10,020 nucleotides of DNA from an uncultured Oscillospiraceae bacterium (GTDB lineage: Bacteria; Bacillota; Clostridia; Oscillospirales; Oscillospiraceae). Position numbers and translations under genes: made by a program. The notes beneath the pieces were generated by a model that saw nothing but the letters and a program-made list of their open reading frames with translations, made no database searches and was not told the DNA's origin. Below are positions 7,170 to 10,020 of this stretch, piece after piece. Positions within the stretch are counted from its first letter, which is position 1, and each line of letters opens with the position of its first letter. The DNA lies in the NCBI GenBank assembly GCA_934591815.1, contig CAKTPV010000039.1, positions 1 to 10,020 of the forward strand, written 5' to 3'.

Positions 7170-7226
7170 CTCGTTCACACACCGGCTTTTACAAGCCGTT
7201 CAACAGTTTTTGGAAAGCAATCGATC
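7154..7226 (-). promoter_or_regulatory. Predicted antiterminator of the metQNI leader
   Basis: GATCGATTGCTTTCC (7226-7212) can pair with GGAAGGTCGATC (7165-7154): six pairs including one G-U, a three-base bulge, then six more pairs. The downstream strand is the 5' arm and apex of the terminator, so the two structures exclude each other. The upstream strand covers codons 29-33 of the leader ORF, just beyond the Met cluster. Between them a perfect six-pair hairpin, CGGCTT and AAGCCG with a GTAA (GNRA) loop (7198-7183), would stack inside. Pairings were drawn by eye, without energy calculation. Confidence 0.7.
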
Positions 7227-7310
7227 ATTTTGGGCGCGCAGAAACATGCACATGGACATCATACCCATGCACATCTGGCACATCATCATGGCAGTGCTGC
7301 GACGCTTCAT
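7200..7310 (-). CDS. Met/Cys-rich leader peptide of the metQNI operon (36 residues)
   Basis: This short ORF probably encodes a regulatory leader peptide whose translation, rather than its product, matters. Residues 8-22 read MMMCQMCMGMMSMCM: nine methionines and three cysteines in fifteen residues. The N-terminus is basic (MKRRSTA), and the tail is FLRAQNDRLLSKNC, ending at TGA 7202-7200. GAGGAGG (7319-7325) lies 8 bases before the ATG, and the promoter -10 is 40 bases upstream, so translation should be efficient. The ORF is followed by a GNRA hairpin and an intrinsic terminator, and its codons 29-33 form one strand of an alternative antiterminator. Stalling at Met codons when charged Met-tRNA is scarce would leave that strand free, allowing readthrough to metQNI. 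Reaching the stop codon would cover it, allowing termination. A Met/Cys-rich metal-binding microprotein is a less likely alternative. I know of no named family for it. Confidence 0.8.
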   Translation of the reverse strand: MKRRSTAMMMCQMCMGMMSMCMFLRAQNDRLLSKNC

Positions 7311-7320
7311 GCTGCTTTCC
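7212..7320 (-). promoter_or_regulatory. Possible 1:2-type helix that competes with the antiterminator
   Basis: GGAAAGCA (7320-7313), which begins in the leader Shine-Dalgarno, is perfectly complementary to TGCTTTCC (7219-7212), the 3' half of the antiterminator strand. If no ribosome loads, this eight-pair helix could form, hide that strand and let the terminator fold, as region 1:2 does in the trp leader. Confidence 0.5.
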
Positions 7321-7325
7321 TCCTC
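7319..7325 (-). promoter_or_regulatory. Ribosome binding site of the Met-rich leader peptide
   Basis: GAGGAGG on the minus strand with an 8-base spacer to the leader ATG at 7310. This near-perfect site is the main evidence that the small ORF is translated. Confidence 0.8.
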
Positions 7326-7349
7326 GCTGTATTTGCTGAAGTTGGGCGC

Positions 7350-7378
7350 ATCATAACGCTTCCGCCGCCAAATGTCAA
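7350..7378 (-). promoter_or_regulatory. Promoter of the metQNI operon
   Basis: TTGACA (7378-7373, exact consensus) and TATGAT (7355-7350) are spaced by 17 bases on the minus strand. The predicted transcription start is near 7343, about 33 bases before the leader ATG and about 340 before metQ. Confidence 0.88.
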
Positions 7379-7391
7379 CCCTATTTGCGTA

Positions 7392-7411
7392 TTTTGGCGG
7401 TTTTCCCAAAA
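7392..7411. repeat. Inverted repeat upstream of the metQ promoter
   Basis: TTTTGG and CCAAAA separated by 8 bases, lying 14 bases upstream of the metQ -35 and between the two divergent promoters. It could be an operator for metQNI or glyA, but there is no direct evidence, and short A/T-rich repeats occur by chance. The rest of 7379-7465 shows nothing I can name. Confidence 0.25.
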
Positions 7412-7465
7412 AACACCCGGCGGAGGCGTGCGTTTTCGTGCCATCTGCCGTGACATAAATTCTTC

Positions 7466-7493
7466 TTGCACAAACCACAAGATGGTGTATAAT
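7466..7493 (+). promoter_or_regulatory. Promoter of glyA
   Basis: TTGCAC (7466-7471) and a consensus TATAAT (7488-7493) with a 16-base spacer. Transcription would start near 7500, leaving only about 30 bases before the glyA ATG, too short for a riboswitch. Confidence 0.8.
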
Positions 7494-7531
7494 GGAACGG
7501 TGTAAACCACAACAGGGAAGGGGAGAGGGCC

Positions 7532-8722
7532 ATGACATCCCACGTTTTTGATCTCATCGCACAGGAGGAACAGCGGCAGGCGACCACCGTGGAGCTGATC
7601 GCCAGCGAGAATTTTGCCAGCGAGAACGTGCTCCGTGCGGTAGGGAGCTGCCTGACCAATAAATATTCCGAGGGCTATCCCGCCCACCGCACCATGGGCA
7701 ATCAGGGCCGCTACTACGGCGGCTGCCATGTGGTGGACGAGCTGGAGGAGTACTGCATCGCCAAGTGGAAGGAGGTCTTTGCCACCGACTACCATGTGAA
7801 TGTGCAGCCCCACAGCGGCTCATCGGCCAATATGGCGGCGTATATGGCGCTGCTGCAGCCCGGCGATACGGTTCTGTCCATGAGCCTTGCCAACGGCGGA
7901 CATCTGACCCACGGCTCGCCGGTGAACTTCTCCGGCAAGCTGTATGACCTCCATTTCTACGACGTGGACGGTGACGGCCTCATCGACTACGACGGCATGG
8001 AGCGCATGGCGCTTGCGCTGCGTCCCAAGCTCATCATCGCCGGCGCGTCGGCGTACAGCCGCACCATCGACTTTGCCCGCTTTGCCGCCGCCGCGAAGGA
8101 GGCAGGGGCGTATTTCATGGTGGATATGGCCCACATTGCCGGTCTGGTGGCGGCGGGGGAGCATCCCAGTCCCTTCGGTCTGGCGGACATCGTCACCACC
8201 ACCACCCACAAGACCCTGCGGGGGCCTCGCGGCGGTATGATCTTCTGCCGCCCGGCGCTTGCCAGGAAGGTGGACAGCGCCGTATTTCCCGGTATGCAGG
8301 GCGGCCCCTTGGAGCACGTCATCGCCGGTAAGGCGGTGGCGGCGGAGGAGGCGCTGACCCCGTCCTACCGCACCTATATCCACAACGTGGTGGCCAACTG
8401 TAAGGCTATGGCGGCAGAATTCACAGCCATGGGCTACCATGTGGTCACCGGCGGCACCGACAACCACCTGTTCCTGCTGGATCTGACGGACACCGGCCTG
8501 ACCGGCGGGGAGGTGCAGGAGCGTCTGGACGGGTGCGGCATCACCCTGAACAAGAACTGCGTACCCGGCGACAAGCGCCCGCCGTCCCAGACCAGCGGCG
8601 TCCGCATCGGCACCGCCGCCATGACCACCAAGGGCTATACGGCGGAGGATTTCCGCCGCGTCGCCCACCGCATCGACGAGGTGGTACGGCAGATGATGGC
8701 GGAAAAGGCCGCGCAGGCGTAA
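7532..8722 (+). CDS. glyA: Serine hydroxymethyltransferase (variant active-site loop)
   Basis: The 396-residue product is a PLP enzyme that interconverts serine plus tetrahydrofolate with glycine plus methylene-tetrahydrofolate, the main source of one-carbon units. Hallmarks are ELIASENF (21-28), [32 protein letters not shown], the PLP lysine Lys227 in [42 protein letters not shown], and the carboxylate-binding arginine in [10 protein letters not shown]. Two departures are visible. The usual EGYPGKRYYGG loop reads EGYP then AHRTMGNQG then RYYGG, seven residues longer than in E. coli. The C-terminus stops about 20 residues short of E. coli GlyA, near MMAEKAAQA. The start has AAGGGGAG (7518-7525), 6 bases upstream. 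The gene stands alone, diverging from the methionine transporter, with its own promoter and terminator. It may belong to a lineage-specific subfamily; SHMT activity is likely but untested. Confidence 0.93.
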   Translation: MTSHVFDLIAQEEQRQATTVELIASENFASENVLRAVGSCLTNKYSEGYPAHRTMGNQGRYYGGCHVVDELEEYCIAKWKEVFATDYHVNVQPHSGSSANMAAYMALLQPGDTVLSMSLANGGHLTHGSPVNFSGKLYDLHFYDVDGDGLIDYDGMERMALALRPKLIIAGASAYSRTIDFARFAAAAKEAGAYFMVDMAHIAGLVAAGEHPSPFGLADIVTTTTHKTLRGPRGGMIFCRPALARKVDSAVFPGMQGGPLEHVIAGKAVAAEEALTPSYRTYIHNVVANCKAMAAEFTAMGYHVVTGGTDNHLFLLDLTDTGLTGGEVQERLDGCGITLNKNCVPGDKRPPSQTSGVRIGTAAMTTKGYTAEDFRRVAHRIDEVVRQMMAEKAAQA

Positions 8723-8740
8723 AGCGCCTTATAGAGAGCA

Positions 8741-8777
8741 AAAAAGCATCCCACGGCAGTGCCGTGGGATACTTTTT
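8741..8777. terminator. Bidirectional terminator between glyA and the MATE gene
   Basis: ATCCCACGGC (8748-8757) and GCCGTGGGAT (8761-8770) form a perfect 10-pair stem with a three-base loop, flanked by an A run on the left and a T run on the right, so it works on both strands. It lies between convergent stops at 8722 and 8785. Confidence 0.93.
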
Positions 8778-8784
8778 ATGTTCG

Positions 8785-10020
8785 TTATACCGCAGTTTTC
8801 CGCAGGAACCGCCGGAGGAACCACACGGCCATCACCGCGCACAGCGCCTCGGAGATCACCGGTGCAAACCAGATGCCCGTGCCGCCCACGGCTGCCGCCA
8901 ACAGCAGCAGCGCGCCGGCCTGGAACGCAAGTCCGCGGCCTACGGAGATGGAGATGGCCGCCTTCGGCCGCTCCACCGCCGTCAGGAAACCGCCCATGAG
9001 GATGTTGCTTCCCAGCAGTATGTAGCACAGGCCGTACCGCCGCAGCGCGCCGGCCGCGCTGCCCAGCAGCTCCGGTTTTTCCGCGCCGAGGAAGATCCCG
9101 GCGATCTGGGGGGCAAAGATCATCACACCGGCGAAGATCACCGCCGTCATGATGCCCACCGCCGTAAAGCCGTACCGCAGCAGCTTCTTGTAGCCCGCTT
9201 CGTCCTCCTTGCCGTAGTGGTAGCTGACCAGCGGCTGGCTGCCCTGCGAGATACCCAGCATGGTGTTGATGATGAGGGTATTCACATAGGCGATGATGGT
9301 GTAGCACACCAGTCCGTCGTCGCCGAGGCACCGGAGGATGACCCGGTTGAACAGGAAGATCATCACGCCGTTGCACAGCTCCGTCACGCCGTCGGCAAAG
9401 CCCAGCGGGATCAGCCGCTTGTAGATGCCCCAGTCCATCCTGAACTTCACAAAGTGGAAGGTGTTATGTCCGCCCAGGAAGTGGCGCAGATAGATGATGC
9501 ACGTCAGAAGCTGGGAAAGTCCCGTGGCGAAGGCCGCGCCCCACACGCCCAGATCCAGCACGAAGATGGCGATATAGTCCAGCACGCAGTTGGCCAGACA
9601 GCCGGTGACGACCGTCAGAATGGCCAGACGGGGATAGCCGTCGGTCTTGATCAGCACCTCCATGTTATAGGAGACGATGAAGCACAGTGCGAAGGGAGCC
9701 AGACCCCGGAGATAATCGATGGTATATTGATACGTTACGCCCTTTGCGCCCAGCAGCACGGCGAACGGTTCCAGAAATACGAAGACAAGGACAGTGATGG
9801 TCAGGCCGATGCAGGTCAGCAGTACGATGTTCTGGGAGAACAGGCTGTTGGCCTTCTCGCCCTGGTTTTGCCCCAGATAGATGGCGATGATGGTGCTGGT
9901 GCCGACGGCGAAGATGACGCCGATGGAGAACAGCACGTTGGTGAACGGCACCGCCAGATTCACCGCCGCCATGGCGTATTCGCCTACGCCCTTGGCGACC
10001 ATCAGCCCGTCCACGATGGA
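8785..10020 (-). CDS. MATE-family multidrug/metabolite efflux transporter (N-terminus beyond the window)
   Basis: The visible 411 residues form most of a MATE-family membrane exporter, a cation-driven antiporter of drugs or metabolites with usually 12 membrane helices and about 450 residues. The frame is open to the window edge, so roughly the first 30-45 residues are missing; the GTG at 10014 is internal. Family features include the opening DGLMVAKGVGEYAMAAVNLA block, the repeat IVSYNMEVLIKTDGYPRLAI, the loop GVWGAAFATGLSQLL, and in the second half GISQGSQPLVSYHYGKEDEAGYKKLL, the counterpart of the first-half GTSTIIAIYLGQNQGEKANSLF. These suggest the MepA/DinF-like branch. The protein ends in basic WFLRRFLRKTAV. 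No substrate can be inferred, and its promoter is outside the window. Confidence 0.92.
   Translation of the reverse strand, partial: SIVDGLMVAKGVGEYAMAAVNLAVPFTNVLFSIGVIFAVGTSTIIAIYLGQNQGEKANSLFSQNIVLLTCIGLTITVLVFVFLEPFAVLLGAKGVTYQYTIDYLRGLAPFALCFIVSYNMEVLIKTDGYPRLAILTVVTGCLANCVLDYIAIFVLDLGVWGAAFATGLSQLLTCIIYLRHFLGGHNTFHFVKFRMDWGIYKRLIPLGFADGVTELCNGVMIFLFNRVILRCLGDDGLVCYTIIAYVNTLIINTMLGISQGSQPLVSYHYGKEDEAGYKKLLRYGFTAVGIMTAVIFAGVMIFAPQIAGIFLGAEKPELLGSAAGALRRYGLCYILLGSNILMGGFLTAVERPKAAISISVGRGLAFQAGALLLLAAAVGGTGIWFAPVISEALCAVMAVWFLRRFLRKTAV

Noticed and set aside
7200..7310. The Met/Cys-rich peptide as a copper- or metal-binding microprotein
   Set aside because: Met/Cys clusters can bind copper, but the position between promoter and terminator, the overlap with an antiterminator strand, and the methionine transporter downstream fit a leader peptide better. 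Not excluded.
7009..7349. S-box (SAM-I) or methionine T-box riboswitch in the metQ leader
   Set aside because: On the minus strand I find none of the conserved S-box blocks (GAGGGA, GGCAACC-like segments) and no T-box AGGGTGGNACCGCG motif. The only ACCGCG-like string (7059-7064) is on the plus strand, with no plus-strand gene for over 400 bases.
7200..7538. A 112-codon minus-strand ORF containing the Met-rich segment
   Set aside because: Its upstream two thirds run through the glyA start, the glyA promoter and the metQ promoter. The strong Shine-Dalgarno and promoter place the real start at 7310, leaving the 36-residue leader.

Overview
The window looks like part of a GC-rich, strictly anaerobic gut Clostridium-class genome, probably an Oscillospiraceae relative such as the Intestinimonas/Flavonifractor/Lawsonibacter group. 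This rests on a lysine-fermentation gene set beside a butyrate-type CoA-transferase, Gram-positive-style AGGAGG ribosome binding sites, and high GC. The genus is an inference; no rRNA or other taxonomic marker is present.

Layout. (1) 1-2723, plus strand: the 3' end of kamA (lysine 2,3-aminomutase), then kamD and kamE (the two subunits of B12/PLP-dependent lysine 5,6-aminomutase), closed by an intrinsic terminator at 2734-2770. (2) 2824-4319, plus strand: a separate transcription unit with its own promoter and a hairpin-rich 5' UTR, encoding the two subunits of an AtoDA-type CoA-transferase, closed by a bidirectional terminator at 4334-4371. (3) 4378-7378, minus strand: a methionine ABC transporter operon metQ-metN-metI, preceded by a roughly 340-base leader. 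(4) 7466-8722, plus strand: glyA (serine hydroxymethyltransferase) with its own promoter, diverging from the met operon. (5) 8785-10020, minus strand: a MATE-family membrane exporter whose N-terminus lies beyond the window. A bidirectional terminator separates it from glyA.

How the genes fit together. The aminomutases carry out the two opening amino-group shifts of anaerobic lysine degradation (lysine to beta-lysine to 3,5-diaminohexanoate). The CoA-transferase probably performs the closing step (butyryl-CoA plus acetoacetate to butyrate plus acetoacetyl-CoA). The middle-pathway genes (kdd, kce, kal) are not in the window.

The most interesting element is the leader of metQNI. A clear promoter (7350-7378, minus strand) is followed by a well-spaced Shine-Dalgarno and a 36-codon ORF (7200-7310, minus strand) with nine internal Met codons and three Cys codons packed into residues 8-22. 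Next come a GNRA-loop hairpin and a strong hairpin with a T-tract. Three mutually exclusive pairings can be drawn by eye. They are a 1:2-type helix with the leader Shine-Dalgarno, a 12-bp antiterminator whose 5' strand lies just past the Met codons, and the terminator. This is the architecture of ribosome-mediated attenuation as in the trp and his operons, here apparently sensing methionine (and perhaps cysteine) supply. Clostridia usually use S-box or T-box RNAs for methionine transport, and I see neither here.
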